DNA from: an uncultured Eubacteriales bacterium
GTDB lineage: Bacteria > Bacillota > Clostridia > Christensenellales > CAG-138
Assembly (NCBI GenBank): GCA_900545265.1
Contig: UQYI01000005.1
Span: 54,869-118,868 of the forward strand
DNA: 64,000 nucleotides
Reading direction: 5' to 3'
Positions 42,656 to 51,364 of this stretch are shown in pieces (the first letter of the stretch is position 1; every line of letters starts with the position of its first letter). Under the pieces are notes generated by a model that saw nothing but the letters and a program-made list of their open reading frames with translations, made no database searches and was not told the origin of the DNA. A program made the position numbers and the translations under genes.

Positions 42656-43909
42656 ATGAAACAAACACTCTGGACACGGGACTTTACCCGCATCACCGCC
42701 GCTACGGCGCTGGGCGCTGCCGGCGGCATCATCAGCCAATTTGCACTGTCCTTTCTGGTCTTTGATGAGACGGGCAGCACCCTGGCAGCGGCACTGGTGG
42801 TGGCCATTCAGCTGATCCCCATGGTGCTGCTGCCGCTGATCATTGCCCCCATGATGGACCGTCTGCCCCGTAAGCCCTTTCTGGTGTGGGGCGACCTGCT
42901 CAACGGTGTGTGCTACGCCGGAGCAGGGCTGTTCCTGCTGCACAACGATTTCTCCTACACCGCCTATCTGGCTTTTTCCCTGCTGGTATCGTGTCTCGGA
43001 TCCTTCGACGAGCTGGCCTACAACAGTTTTTACCCCCTGCTGCTGCCGGAGGGGCAGGAGGAGCGTGGCTACACCATCTCCGCCATGCTCTACCCCATTT
43101 TGAAGGTCTTGATGATGCCGCTGGCGGCGCTGATGTACGACACTCTGGGCGTGGGGCGGCTGCTGCTGATCCAAGCTGCGCTGTCGGTGCTGGCCGCCCT
43201 AATCGAAAACCGAATCCGGGTGCAGGAGAACCGCCGGGATCAGGCGCCGCTGCTGTCCCTGAAAACCTGGTGGCGGGATATCCGGGAGGCTGCCGCCTAC
43301 CTGCGGCAGGAGCACGGCCTGCACGGTCTCTATGAGTACATGGCCGTCGCCAACGGCATGGGCATGAGCTACTCTCCCCTGCTCGTCGCCTTTTTCCGCA
43401 CAGCGCCGGATTTCACCACTGCCATGTATTCCTTTTTCTCCGCAGCGGAATTCGCCGGACGCACCATCGGCGGAGCCGTCCGCTACCGCTGCTCCCCGCC
43501 GGAGCAAAAGCGGTTCGGTTTTCTGTTCGGGGTGTATCAGACCTATGAGCTGATGGATGCCTGTCTCCTGTGGCTGCCGTACCCCTTGATGTTGGTGAAC
43601 CGGGCTGTCTGCGGCTTTCTGGGCATCCAGAGCGCCACCATCCGCCAGGCGGCGGTGCAGCGCTACATCCCCGACCGGCTGCGGGCCCGGCTCAATGCCT
43701 ATGAATCCATGCTCTGCACGGCATCTGGAGCGGTGCTGTCTCTGGCCATCGGCGCTCTGGGGGAGGTGCTGGACTACCGGCTCTGCATGACCATCTGCGG
43801 TCTGACCTCCATGGCAGTATGCTGGCTGACGGTGTTCCTGCGGCGGCGGCAGGTGCGGCAAGTACTCACCGGACACCCCAGTGAAGCCTGCCCCTGTGAC
43901 CCTCAGTAA
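42656..43909 (+). CDS. MFS transporter
   Basis: 417 residues from ATG at 42656 (GAGGTGA 7 nt upstream). About 12 hydrophobic segments with the MFS A-like loop PMMDRLPRKPFLVWGD after helix 2. It resembles the MFS_3/MdtH-like drug exporters found beside macrolide/peptide regulators, but the substrate cannot be assigned. Ends at a shared bidirectional terminator (43919-43950). Same high GC as the regulator gene before it. Confidence 0.85.
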   Translation: MKQTLWTRDFTRITAATALGAAGGIISQFALSFLVFDETGSTLAAALVVAIQLIPMVLLPLIIAPMMDRLPRKPFLVWGDLLNGVCYAGAGLFLLHNDFSYTAYLAFSLLVSCLGSFDELAYNSFYPLLLPEGQEERGYTISAMLYPILKVLMMPLAALMYDTLGVGRLLLIQAALSVLAALIENRIRVQENRRDQAPLLSLKTWWRDIREAAAYLRQEHGLHGLYEYMAVANGMGMSYSPLLVAFFRTAPDFTTAMYSFFSAAEFAGRTIGGAVRYRCSPPEQKRFGFLFGVYQTYELMDACLLWLPYPLMLVNRAVCGFLGIQSATIRQAAVQRYIPDRLRARLNAYESMLCTASGAVLSLAIGALGEVLDYRLCMTICGLTSMAVCWLTVFLRRRQVRQVLTGHPSEACPCDPQ

Positions 43910-43918
43910 CGTCCTATT

Positions 43919-43950
43919 AAAAAGAGGAGGCGAATGCCTCCTCTTTTTCC
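43919..43950. terminator. Bidirectional terminator between the MFS gene and the PepSY gene
   Basis: AAAGAGGAGGC-GAAT-GCCTCCTCTTT, perfect 11-bp stem with T-runs on both strands; serves the convergent MFS (plus) and sigI operon (minus). Confidence 0.9.
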
Positions 43951-43956
43951 TTCTTT

Positions 43957-45153
43957 TCAACAGCCCCTGCGGCGGCCATGATGATGGTCGTCATCGTCGC
44001 AATACCCATGGCGGGCATAATCATCGCAATACCCGTCGTAATCATCATCATCCCCGTCCAGACCTTCCTGTTCCATTTTCAGGATCCTGCCGCTGTAGGC
44101 ATCAATGTCGAACTCATACTCTATGCCGTTGACGATAAGCTCCAGCTCATACTCGCCGTCCTCTTTGTCCAGCTTGGCCTTGGTAAAGGTGGCGGAGTTC
44201 AGCCCCAGCTTTTTAAGAACGATCTTCTTGGCTGCATCCAGACCGATGACGTTGGAAGCGGAAGGCTGACTGCCGGCAGAAGACCCTACGGTCTCCTGTT
44301 CCTGCTTGAGAAATGCGCCGCTGTAGGCATCGATGTCGAAATCGTATTCTATGCCATCTACGATAAGCTCCAATTCATACTTCCGGTCTTCCGCATCCAG
44401 CTCTGCTTTGATAAATTCGGCAGAGGTAAGCCCCAGTTTCTGCAGAACCAGCTTTTTGGCAGCTTCCAGTCCGATAAAACCATCCTGACCGGGAAGAGCA
44501 GTGGGCTCCACCGTCAGCTGCGCCTGTTCCAGCCTGAGGATATTGCCGGTGTACGCATCTACATCCACGCCATAGCCCATCTGCGCTGCGGTAAAAATGA
44601 ATTCGTATTTGCCGTCCTGGGCATCAAAAACGGCTTTGGTCAGCTGTGCATCGGCAAGACCCAGGTAAGCCAGAGCCTTTTCCTGCGCCTGCGCCAGAGT
44701 GATGAAAGCGGGCTGCTCCCAGCTGTCTACGGTGGTGCGCACCTTTTCTGTAACGGTTTCCAGGAAGCTGTCGTCAGGGCACCGGGAGCCTGCCTTCAGC
44801 TTCAGCACTACCTGTTTCTGGGCGCCGTCATCTCCGGGAACAAAATACCCCTGTGCATGAATGCATTCCACCAGGTCGCTGACCACCTGATCACAAGCCA
44901 TGCCGATGCCCTTGCCGTAAGCGGCGATCACGCTCTTGCCATCCTCGTTGAGCCCCGTAAGCCCGGTGACCAGCCCCGCCTGATCATATTGGATCTCGAT
45001 CTGGGGATTTACACTGAGGATCAGTGCGCCCATTGCACCGGAATCCTGAAAAACAGACGCCTGAGCCTCATTCTGAGCCTGACAGGCCACAGCTCCGAAA
45101 AGCAGTATCAGGGCCATAATCAGAAAAATGGATTTGATTACTCTTTGCTGCAT
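43957..45153 (-). CDS. PepSY-repeat lipoprotein with RsgI-like N-terminal domain and Asp/His-rich tail
   Basis: 398 residues. Lipobox FGAVAC (Cys24). Residues about 38-110 resemble the periplasmic RsgI domain (LILSVNPQIEIQYDQAGLV, GLNEDGKSVIAAYGKGI). Three PepSY units follow (about 150-215, 228-290, 300-370; each AAKKxVLxKLGL and DIDAYSGxxLK). The end is a DGDDDDYDGYCDDY and DDDDHHHGRRRGC tail, a likely metal-binding segment. Third gene of sigI-rsgI-PepSY. Probably an envelope sensor or SigI-regulon protein (inference). Confidence 0.85.
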   Translation of the reverse strand: MQQRVIKSIFLIMALILLFGAVACQAQNEAQASVFQDSGAMGALILSVNPQIEIQYDQAGLVTGLTGLNEDGKSVIAAYGKGIGMACDQVVSDLVECIHAQGYFVPGDDGAQKQVVLKLKAGSRCPDDSFLETVTEKVRTTVDSWEQPAFITLAQAQEKALAYLGLADAQLTKAVFDAQDGKYEFIFTAAQMGYGVDVDAYTGNILRLEQAQLTVEPTALPGQDGFIGLEAAKKLVLQKLGLTSAEFIKAELDAEDRKYELELIVDGIEYDFDIDAYSGAFLKQEQETVGSSAGSQPSASNVIGLDAAKKIVLKKLGLNSATFTKAKLDKEDGEYELELIVNGIEYEFDIDAYSGRILKMEQEGLDGDDDDYDGYCDDYARHGYCDDDDHHHGRRRGC

Positions 45154-45243
45154 GTTATTGTCTCCTTTTTGTTGGTTGTGCTGATAGAGTACGCTGCCAT
45201 GAAAGAAAAACCGGGGTCGCCGTTACTCTTTTTTAATTTCTTT

Positions 45244-46014
45244 TTAATGATGGTGCGCAGGGTTCCGGCAGCTGCCGGGATCATGGTCCTCCTCCTCATC
45301 ATCCTCATCGTCATCATCGTCGTCGTCCTCATCCTCTCCGGCAGGATACGGAACTTTCCCACCGGATGCGGGGCTTTCTTCAGGAACGGAAGACGGGAGC
45401 GGGCTTTCCGGAGCGGGAGTGCTCCGGGGCATTACCGGAAGGACCAGCAACGTAGTATCCGTATAAGTCGCCAGCTGCTCCCAGAGCCGGGTCTCCGTGC
45501 GCTGCTTCCATTGGGTATCCTCGCTCTCCACCGTAAGGGAGGCGGCGTCCCCTTCCTGCCAATAGCCATTCCGGGCGGCCAGAGCGGCCAGTTCTTCGCA
45601 AACCGTATCCAACGCTTTTCCCCGGGCGGAATATTCCGCCAGCAACGCACTGCCCGCATCGTTCAGGGGCAGGATCTCCATCACCTGTTCCCGGTGGTTC
45701 ACCCGGATCTCCGCAGCGGGACCCATATCCAGCACTACCGTGCCCCACAGGCTTTGAGAAAAGCGGCCCAACCCTACCAGCAGCAGGCACAGGCAGGCAG
45801 CCACCGCCCCCAGCCCCCAGCGAACCAGCGGCGGAACCTTTCTTTTGGAAGGGACGGATGTTTCTGTTTCCTGTACGGGCGGCAGGGCTTCCACCACCTC
45901 GTCCACCAGCTGCCCCACAGTATAGCCCAGATTGGCTACCCGCAGGAACCGGCCTTCCCTGTCCAGCACCACGGCGTATCCCGGGTGACATTCCATAACC
46001 AGGTATTCCTTCAT
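45244..46014 (-). CDS. RsgI-like anti-sigma-I factor
   Basis: 256 residues. N-terminal cytoplasmic RsgI_N domain (MKEYLVMECHPGYAVVLDRE, residues 1-48) that holds SigI, one membrane helix (about 66-83), an extracytoplasmic domain (SLWGTVVLDMGPAAEIRVN) and a tail with an acidic run (EDEDDDDDDDEDDEEEDHD) and terminal HHH. Its ATG overlaps the sigI stop (ATGA at 46011-46014), as usual for sigma/anti-sigma pairs. The acidic/His tail may sense metal or wall polymers; that is inference. Confidence 0.87.
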   Translation of the reverse strand: MKEYLVMECHPGYAVVLDREGRFLRVANLGYTVGQLVDEVVEALPPVQETETSVPSKRKVPPLVRWGLGAVAACLCLLLVGLGRFSQSLWGTVVLDMGPAAEIRVNHREQVMEILPLNDAGSALLAEYSARGKALDTVCEELAALAARNGYWQEGDAASLTVESEDTQWKQRTETRLWEQLATYTDTTLLVLPVMPRSTPAPESPLPSSVPEESPASGGKVPYPAGEDEDDDDDDDEDDEEEDHDPGSCRNPAHHH

Positions 46015-46727
46015 GGGTTCTCCCTTCTGTGTATCCGGCTCAAATGCCCCCGGATGATCTCATAGCCGTTGGTATAGGCCAGCAGGATGGCTACCAGATA
46101 GTTCCGGTGCCGTTCCAGCGTTTTTTTCTCTACGCCTGCCCCTAAGGCCAATCGGGAAAGAGGCAGCTTTTTCTCCCGCTCCAGTACCTGCAGCAGGAGC
46201 GGATTTTCCCGGGCATAATCCAAGGCCTGCATACAGGCATCCATAGTCCGCTCCTGCCGGGGGCAGCTGTCTGCCACATCCCCCAAACTCAGGCCAAAAT
46301 CCTTTAACCGACAGGTGAACTCTTCTATTTCCTCCCGGGTCAGCCGGCTTTCCTTCCGGGCGGCCAGCTCATCTTTTTCATCCGGCAGTGTTTCTCCCAG
46401 AGTCAGGCCGTCTTCGCCCCAGGCAAGCTCCAAAGAGACGTTCCCCCGGTGCCGGCTCTCCCGCCGGGCATGATCCGTCAGCCGGTTATGTATGGCGGCG
46501 GCAGCCAAATGCAGAAATGCGCCCCGACCCGGAGTATAGGCTCGGATGGATTCATAAAAAGCCAGCATGGCAATGCTCAGCTCCTCCCCATCCGGCCGGG
46601 GAATGCGCTTGGTGAACCGGGCCGTTTCCCGGCGGATAAACGGCGTATACTGTTCGATCAGCCGGTCGGCCGCCTGAGGATCCCTCTGGGCTTCCAGAAC
46701 CTGCTTTTCTATGGAGTTGTTTGCCAT
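46011..46727 (-). CDS. sigI: RNA polymerase sigma-I factor (SigI family)
   Basis: 238 residues. Region 2 (DRLIEQYTPFIRRETARFTK, EELSIAMLAFYESIRAYTPG, FLHLAAAAIHNRLTDHARRE) and the SigI-specific C-terminal domain (LEREKKLPLSRLALGAGVEK, TLERHRNYLVAILLAYTNGY, EIIRGHL) identify the family. It directs transcription of envelope or carbohydrate-active genes in Clostridia, restrained by RsgI downstream. First gene of the operon; no clear sigma-A promoter upstream, fitting autoregulation. Confidence 0.9.
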   Translation of the reverse strand: MANNSIEKQVLEAQRDPQAADRLIEQYTPFIRRETARFTKRIPRPDGEELSIAMLAFYESIRAYTPGRGAFLHLAAAAIHNRLTDHARRESRHRGNVSLELAWGEDGLTLGETLPDEKDELAARKESRLTREEIEEFTCRLKDFGLSLGDVADSCPRQERTMDACMQALDYARENPLLLQVLEREKKLPLSRLALGAGVEKKTLERHRNYLVAILLAYTNGYEIIRGHLSRIHRRENP

Positions 46728-46843
46728 AGGGGATAGGATATCCTTTCTGAAAAAGAATACGCAGCCAACACGCCGAAATCGGGGTCGGCAAAAAATAAAA
46801 CGGACCGTTCCCTTTCAGGAAGCAGCCCATGCCCCCGCAGGGC

Positions 46844-48385
46844 TCAGTCTTCTACGTCAAAAGCTTCCAGCGTGCTTTGCTTCTTCATGGGCTTGCTGTC
46901 TCCGTGACGCACAAAAAGCATGGTCACAAAGGCCAGCCCCACGCACACCGTAGCATAGGGGAACAGGGCGGTCATGCCCTCCATGTCCATCAGCTTGCCG
47001 CTGAGATAAGGGGTCAGAGTCTGGGCGGACATGGAAGCGGTATAATAGAAACCCGTATATTTGCCCACATCACTGCCCTTGCACATCTCCACCACCATGG
47101 GGAAGGAGTTGACATTGATGGTTGCCCAGCCGATACCCGCCAGGCAAAACATGGCGTTCATCAGCAGCTGGCTGCTCCCTACCCGCAGGAAGGAAGCAGT
47201 ACCGAAGGCTGCAGTCAGCATGAGGATACCTGCCAGAATTGTCTTTTTCCGGCCTACCCGGCTGGCGATCATCCCCACAGGCAGATAGCTGACGATAGCC
47301 GCCGCCTGAGCCAGCAGCAGGGTGGTGTTGTAATCCATGCCCAGTACCTTTTCGGCATAGACGGAATATTTGCTGGTCACGGCATTATAACCCATAAACC
47401 ACAGCACAATGGAGCCGAGGATGAACAGCAGGGAACGCAGCTCCCCTTTGCCCAGCCTGCCCCGTGGGATATCGGCTTCCTCCGGAACCTCTTCCAGCCC
47501 GTACCGTCTGGATTCCAGCTCCATCTCCTTTACCAGCCGGGGCTCCTTCACTGTAAGCATGAAAATCACCAGAGCCAGAAGCATGATCCCCGCTACAGCG
47601 CAGAAGAAGGGCGTATAGCTCATAAGGGCGTTCTTTGTGCTGGAGGTTTTAAACACCATACCCAGCACCAGCACCAGAATACCCCCAGCAGTGCCCATCA
47701 GATTGATAACGGCGTTGGCCTTGCTGCGCAGGGGCTTCACCGTTACATCCGGCATCAAAGCTACGGCAGGGGAGCGGAAAGTCGCCATGGCAATGAGCAC
47801 CACGCACAGTACCAGAATGAACAGCCGCTCCAGTGAGGGATCGCTGCGGGTAATCTTGTGCACCGCCGCCTGCCGGGCCGGCACCACATAATCGGAATAC
47901 TCGGGGTTTACCTTCCCCTCCTTCATGGAAGGAATGGCGGCAAAGGCTTCTTTGGTATACTTTTCACCCAGGACAAAGCTCTCTCCCGCAGGGGTCAGCA
48001 GGGAAGCCTCTTTCTGATCCTCATAGATGGCTTCCATGGCGGTGGGATCGTCTATGGCGGAAACAGCGCTGATCCGGTTCAGCTGCAGATTATCCACAAA
48101 GCTCAGACCTACAAAAGCCAGCGCCGCCACAATAGTGCCGATGAGAATGAAGGGCGTCCGGCGGCCCATGGGGCTTTTGCACTTATCGGAAAGGGAGCCG
48201 AACAGCGGCAGCATGAACAGGGCCAGCACATTGTCGATGGCCATGATGATGCCGGAATAGGCCTGAGACATACCGAATTTGTCTGTAAGGATCTTGGGAA
48301 TAATGGTATCATAGGCCTGCCAGAAGGTGCAGATGAGGAAAAAGGCAAAGCCCACCAGAATGGTCCGCTTGTAGTTGAGTTTCAT
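46844..48385 (-). CDS. MFS/GPH-like transporter
   Basis: 513 residues with 12 predicted helices and a long insertion (about 95-185) between helices 3 and 4 that looks extracytoplasmic. Family cues: DTIIPKILTDKFGMSQAYSG, LFGSLSDKCKSPMGRRTPFI (A-motif) and VVEMCKGSDVGKYTGFYYTA. This type moves sugars or related solutes with cations. Divergent from the LysR gene, which probably regulates it. Substrate unknown. Confidence 0.87.
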   Translation of the reverse strand: MKLNYKRTILVGFAFFLICTFWQAYDTIIPKILTDKFGMSQAYSGIIMAIDNVLALFMLPLFGSLSDKCKSPMGRRTPFILIGTIVAALAFVGLSFVDNLQLNRISAVSAIDDPTAMEAIYEDQKEASLLTPAGESFVLGEKYTKEAFAAIPSMKEGKVNPEYSDYVVPARQAAVHKITRSDPSLERLFILVLCVVLIAMATFRSPAVALMPDVTVKPLRSKANAVINLMGTAGGILVLVLGMVFKTSSTKNALMSYTPFFCAVAGIMLLALVIFMLTVKEPRLVKEMELESRRYGLEEVPEEADIPRGRLGKGELRSLLFILGSIVLWFMGYNAVTSKYSVYAEKVLGMDYNTTLLLAQAAAIVSYLPVGMIASRVGRKKTILAGILMLTAAFGTASFLRVGSSQLLMNAMFCLAGIGWATINVNSFPMVVEMCKGSDVGKYTGFYYTASMSAQTLTPYLSGKLMDMEGMTALFPYATVCVGLAFVTMLFVRHGDSKPMKKQSTLEAFDVED

Positions 48386-48415
48386 ACCGTCTGATTCCTT
48401 ATGTGTTTTTTCTTT

Positions 48416-48444
48416 ATTATGCCCCAGATTTCTTCCGGACGCAA
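48416..48444 (-). promoter_or_regulatory. Promoter of the MFS/GPH transporter gene
   Basis: Minus strand TTGCGT, 17-nt spacer, CATAAT; faces away from the LysR promoter in the same 198-bp gap. Confidence 0.55.
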
Positions 48445-48520
48445 GGGGAAAAGCCGCCTTTGCGATTTCATTGGGGGGAAGCTCCTGCCTGGAAAACGGC
48501 TATATTTTTATAAAAGGGAG

Positions 48521-48549
48521 TTGAACTTACTGCATGAGGAGGGTATACT
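48521..48549 (+). promoter_or_regulatory. Promoter of the LysR gene
   Basis: TTGAAC, 17-nt spacer, TATACT, 35 nt before the ATG at 48584. Confidence 0.65.
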
Positions 48550-48583
48550 ATAATTATTATAGAACAACAGTTCAGGAGGCACC

Positions 48584-49519
48584 ATGAATTTTCAATATTA
48601 TGTAAACTTCATCGCCATCGTAGAAGAAGAGACCCTGACGGCTGCATCCAAAAAGCTGGGTGTGGCCCAGCCGGCTCTGAGCAATCAACTTAAATCCATG
48701 GAACAGCGCTTTGGCACCCGGCTTTTCCACCGCGGCGGCCAGCGGCTGGTGCTTTCCGATGCGGGACGGATCCTGTATGAAAAAGCAAAAGAAATGGTGG
48801 CTCTGGAGCAGGAAGCCCAGCGGGAGATCACCAGCAGCTTTTCCGGGGAAGAGGGCACGCTGCGCTACGGCCGCATCAGCGGTCTGTGCGGCGCCAAGTG
48901 GGAATCCCTTATGGAGCAGTATGCCCGGGAATATCCCCTTATTTCCTTTAAGTCCATCGAAGCAGATCAGAGTTCTCTGCTGAAGATGCTGGTCAACGGT
49001 TTAATCGAAGTGGCAGTGCTTTATTCCGACAGGAATATTCCCGATACGCTGGAAGTGGTGCATGCCGAACCGGATTCTCTGGTGGCGCTGTGGAAAGGAG
49101 ACTGCCCCAAGTTTACAGACTTGCCCGAGGGCGTTCTGCCCTACTCCGTATTTGCGGATCATCCCGTGGCCGTGACCAACACCATGCTTCAGGCCAACTC
49201 CGCTTTTGTGCGCACACTGGGCTTTAAACCGGATATCCGGGTCATCGGTTCCCGGATGCAGGACTGCCTGGCCTTTACCCAGAGAGGCTACACCATGACC
49301 ATCCTGCCCAAGCTCCTGCTGAAGGAACTGGAAGGCGTAGAGGGGCTCACCGTTCGGGATATGGAAGGCGGCGGCCTTATGCCCACATTGACCGTGGTCG
49401 CCCAGAAGTGCCGGTACCGCTCCCAGGTGGTCAATAACTTCCTGAAGATGATCTGCCAACGCAATTGCTGGCCCATGCCGGCAGAAGGCAGCGGGAAAGA
49501 ATATATGGATATTGAGTGA
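48584..49519 (+). CDS. LysR-family transcriptional regulator
   Basis: 311 residues. HTH at 1-60 (MNFQYYVNFIAIVEEETLTA, LGVAQPALSNQLKSMEQRFG, TRLFHRGGQRLVLSDAGRIL), effector-binding two-lobe domain from about 90. RBS CAGGAGG. Divergent arrangement with the transporter gene is the classic LysR-target layout. Effector unknown. Confidence 0.92.
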   Translation: MNFQYYVNFIAIVEEETLTAASKKLGVAQPALSNQLKSMEQRFGTRLFHRGGQRLVLSDAGRILYEKAKEMVALEQEAQREITSSFSGEEGTLRYGRISGLCGAKWESLMEQYAREYPLISFKSIEADQSSLLKMLVNGLIEVAVLYSDRNIPDTLEVVHAEPDSLVALWKGDCPKFTDLPEGVLPYSVFADHPVAVTNTMLQANSAFVRTLGFKPDIRVIGSRMQDCLAFTQRGYTMTILPKLLLKELEGVEGLTVRDMEGGGLMPTLTVVAQKCRYRSQVVNNFLKMICQRNCWPMPAEGSGKEYMDIE

Positions 49520-49535
49520 TCCAAAGGATCCGGCA

Positions 49536-49562
49536 GCGCAGAGCAAAAGCTCTGCGCTTTTT
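49536..49562 (+). terminator. Terminator of the LysR gene
   Basis: GCGCAGAGC-AAAA-GCTCTGCGC followed by TTTTTG. Confidence 0.9.
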
Positions 49563-49651
49563 GTTTGCGCCTGAAAAGAGTGCCGCAATGTTACCGAATA
49601 CCGTCGGGGCAGGGGACGCCGGAGCCCGAACAAAACTTGTATACGAAACCC

Positions 49652-49738
49652 GGGGGCGCACGTTCCGGCGGCAAAGCCGCCGGAACCCTGCGGGGCATTC
49701 GCCCCGCAGGCGTGCCGCCAGGCACGCAGTGCGCCCCC
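49652..49738 (-). repeat. Cloverleaf-type dispersed repeat, subtype B, copy 2
   Basis: Closing stem GGGGGCGCAC (49652-49661) / GTGCGCCCCC (49729-49738) encloses GTTCCGGCGGC-AAA-GCCGCCGGAAC, CTGCGGGGC-ATTC-GCCCCGCAG and GCGTGCC-GCCA-GGCACGC. Reverse complement of the copy at 32490-32573: stems identical, loops differ. TTGTATACG lies 6 nt outside the left end and GCCCCTCGCTTCC outside the right end. It lies between the convergent LysR and murA terminators. Confidence 0.9.
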
Positions 49739-49791
49739 GCCCCTCGCTTCCTGGCAATCGGCTTTCGGGGCCTCGCCGGCTCGGCTTCCAA

Positions 49792-49834
49792 TAAAAAGGC
49801 CGCAAAGGAACGTTTTTGTGTTCCTCTGCGGCCT
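49792..49834 (-). terminator. Terminator of murA
   Basis: Minus strand AGGCCGCAGAGGAAC / GTTCCTTTGCGGCCT stem followed by TTTTATT. Confidence 0.85.
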
Positions 49835-49855
49835 CTGTGCTTTAACAACCGTATA

Positions 49856-51127
49856 TCATTTTCTGGAGATGCAGCCTCCCAGCGCGTTGAACTTGTGCTC
49901 CAGATGCTCATAACCCCGGTCTATATATTCTACGCCCCGGACCCGTGTCTCCCCTCCGGCAGAAAGGCCAGCCACAATCAAAGCAGCCCCTGCCCGCAGG
50001 TCGCTGGCCTGAATATCGGCCCCGTGAAGTGCCTCCACGCCCCGAACCCGGGCCGTGCGCTTGCTGATGGAGATGGAAGCGCCCATCTTCCGCAGCTCTT
50101 TTACATGGTTAAAACGGTTTTCAAAGATATTCTCCTGAATGACCGAGTTCCCGCGAGCCGTTGCCAGATAGGCCATCATGGGCTGCTGCAGATCCGTGGG
50201 GAAGCCCGGATACACGGCAGTCTTGATGTTTACCGCCCGGGGCCGCTCCTTCATACGCACCCGCAGGAAAAATTCCCGCCCATCGTCCCCTTCTACCACC
50301 TTGGCGCCGCTTTCCAGCAGCTTGGCAGTAATGGCTTCCATATGGGTGGGGATCACATTTTTAATGATCACATCCCCCCGGGTGGCGGCGGCGGCGATCA
50401 TGTAAGTGCCGGTCTCAATCTGGTCGGGGATCACGGCATAGCTGCACCCATGGAGCTTGGGCCGCCCCTGAATGCGGATCACGTCCGTACCTGCCCCTTT
50501 AATGGAAGCGCCCATCATGTTCAAAAAATTGGCCACGTCCACCACATGGGGCTCCTTGGCCACATTCTGCAGGACGGTTTGCCCCTCTGCCCGGCAGGCG
50601 GCCAGCATCACGTTGATGGTCGCCCCTACGGATACCAGATCAAAAAATATCTCCGCCCCTTTAAGGCGGGCAGCCTGTGCCCGGACCACGTTGCGGCTTT
50701 CGTCCATATACACATTAGCGCCCAAAGCCCGCATCCCCTTGATATGCTGATCAATGGGCCGGGGGCCGATCACACAGCCTCCGGGCAAGGCCAGTTCCAC
50801 CTCACCGTATGCCCCCAGCATGGCACCCATCAGATAATAGGAAGCCCGCATGGAGCTTACCTCCGGAAAAGTCACGTCCCGGGTGGTAATGGAGCTGGGG
50901 TCTATGCGCATACAGTCTCCCCTGGTAAAGTCTACCTTGGCTCCCAGGCGGGTGAGGATGCTCCGCAGGCTTTTCACATCCTGAATATCCGGCAGGTTTT
51001 CCAGAATACAGCATTCCCCGGCCAATACAGCCGCCGGAATAATGGCCACCGCCGCATTTTTTGCGCCGCTGATGGTCACGGTACCCTCCAGCCGTCTGCC
51101 TCCCTGAATACTGTAATACTGACTCAT
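49856..51127 (-). CDS. murA: UDP-N-acetylglucosamine 1-carboxyvinyltransferase
   Basis: 423 residues from ATG at 51127 (GGAGGCAGGC directly upstream). EPSP-synthase fold; ISGAKNAAVAI at the N-terminus carries the substrate Lys22-Asn pair, and the loop ALPGGCVIGPRPIDQHI carries Cys118, the residue alkylated by fosfomycin. The PEP/UDP-GlcNAc residues in MRASYYLMG and PGFPTDLQQPMMA are present. It commits UDP-GlcNAc to peptidoglycan synthesis. Monocistronic. Confidence 0.95.
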   Translation of the reverse strand: MSQYYSIQGGRRLEGTVTISGAKNAAVAIIPAAVLAGECCILENLPDIQDVKSLRSILTRLGAKVDFTRGDCMRIDPSSITTRDVTFPEVSSMRASYYLMGAMLGAYGEVELALPGGCVIGPRPIDQHIKGMRALGANVYMDESRNVVRAQAARLKGAEIFFDLVSVGATINVMLAACRAEGQTVLQNVAKEPHVVDVANFLNMMGASIKGAGTDVIRIQGRPKLHGCSYAVIPDQIETGTYMIAAAATRGDVIIKNVIPTHMEAITAKLLESGAKVVEGDDGREFFLRVRMKERPRAVNIKTAVYPGFPTDLQQPMMAYLATARGNSVIQENIFENRFNHVKELRKMGASISISKRTARVRGVEALHGADIQASDLRAGAALIVAGLSAGGETRVRGVEYIDRGYEHLEHKFNALGGCISRK

Positions 51128-51285
51128 GCCTGCCTCCAAAAAAATATAGCTTATCCTTAACCTTATTTAGTTTACCCAATTCCGCCCCTTCCGTCAACCG
51201 TTTCCCGGAAAATGCAGGGTGCCTCCGTCTGCAAATAATTTTTACTTTTTCCTTTTCCGGGGCAGACAAGATCCCGATCCTGTGC

Positions 51286-51311
51286 TATACTATTATACGA
51301 ACAATCGTTCG
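51286..51311 (+). promoter_or_regulatory. Extended -10 promoter overlapped downstream by a LexA-like box
   Basis: TGC-TATACT (51283-51291) followed by CGAACAATCGTTCG (51298-51311), which fits the Gram-positive LexA/DinR core GAAC-N4-GTTC. The box covers the expected transcription start. SOS control is inferred; a TetR-type dimer could also bind such a palindrome. Confidence 0.55.
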
Positions 51312-51364
51312 TTTAACAGAAAGAATTTTCACAAAATCAATTATCAATCAAAAGGAGAAACACA

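Larger units (their letters stand above)
40865..43934. mobile_element. Candidate inserted GC-rich module flanked by 17-nt direct repeats
   Basis: TTAAAAGAGGAGGCGAA (40865-40881) recurs at 43917-43934 with one extra A. The right copy is the 5' half of a perfect terminator stem; the left copy lacks the matching 3' half. The DNA between is visibly more GC-rich than its flanks and holds a small ORF, an XRE-TPR regulator and an MFS pump. No transposase or integrase is present. An insertion splitting a shared bidirectional terminator is inferred. Confidence 0.45.

Noticed and set aside
46728..46843. SigI-type autoregulatory promoter (CCCC...CGTA) upstream of sigI
   Set aside because: Spacing between the two elements (19 nt) is longer than I can support for SigI promoters; not called.
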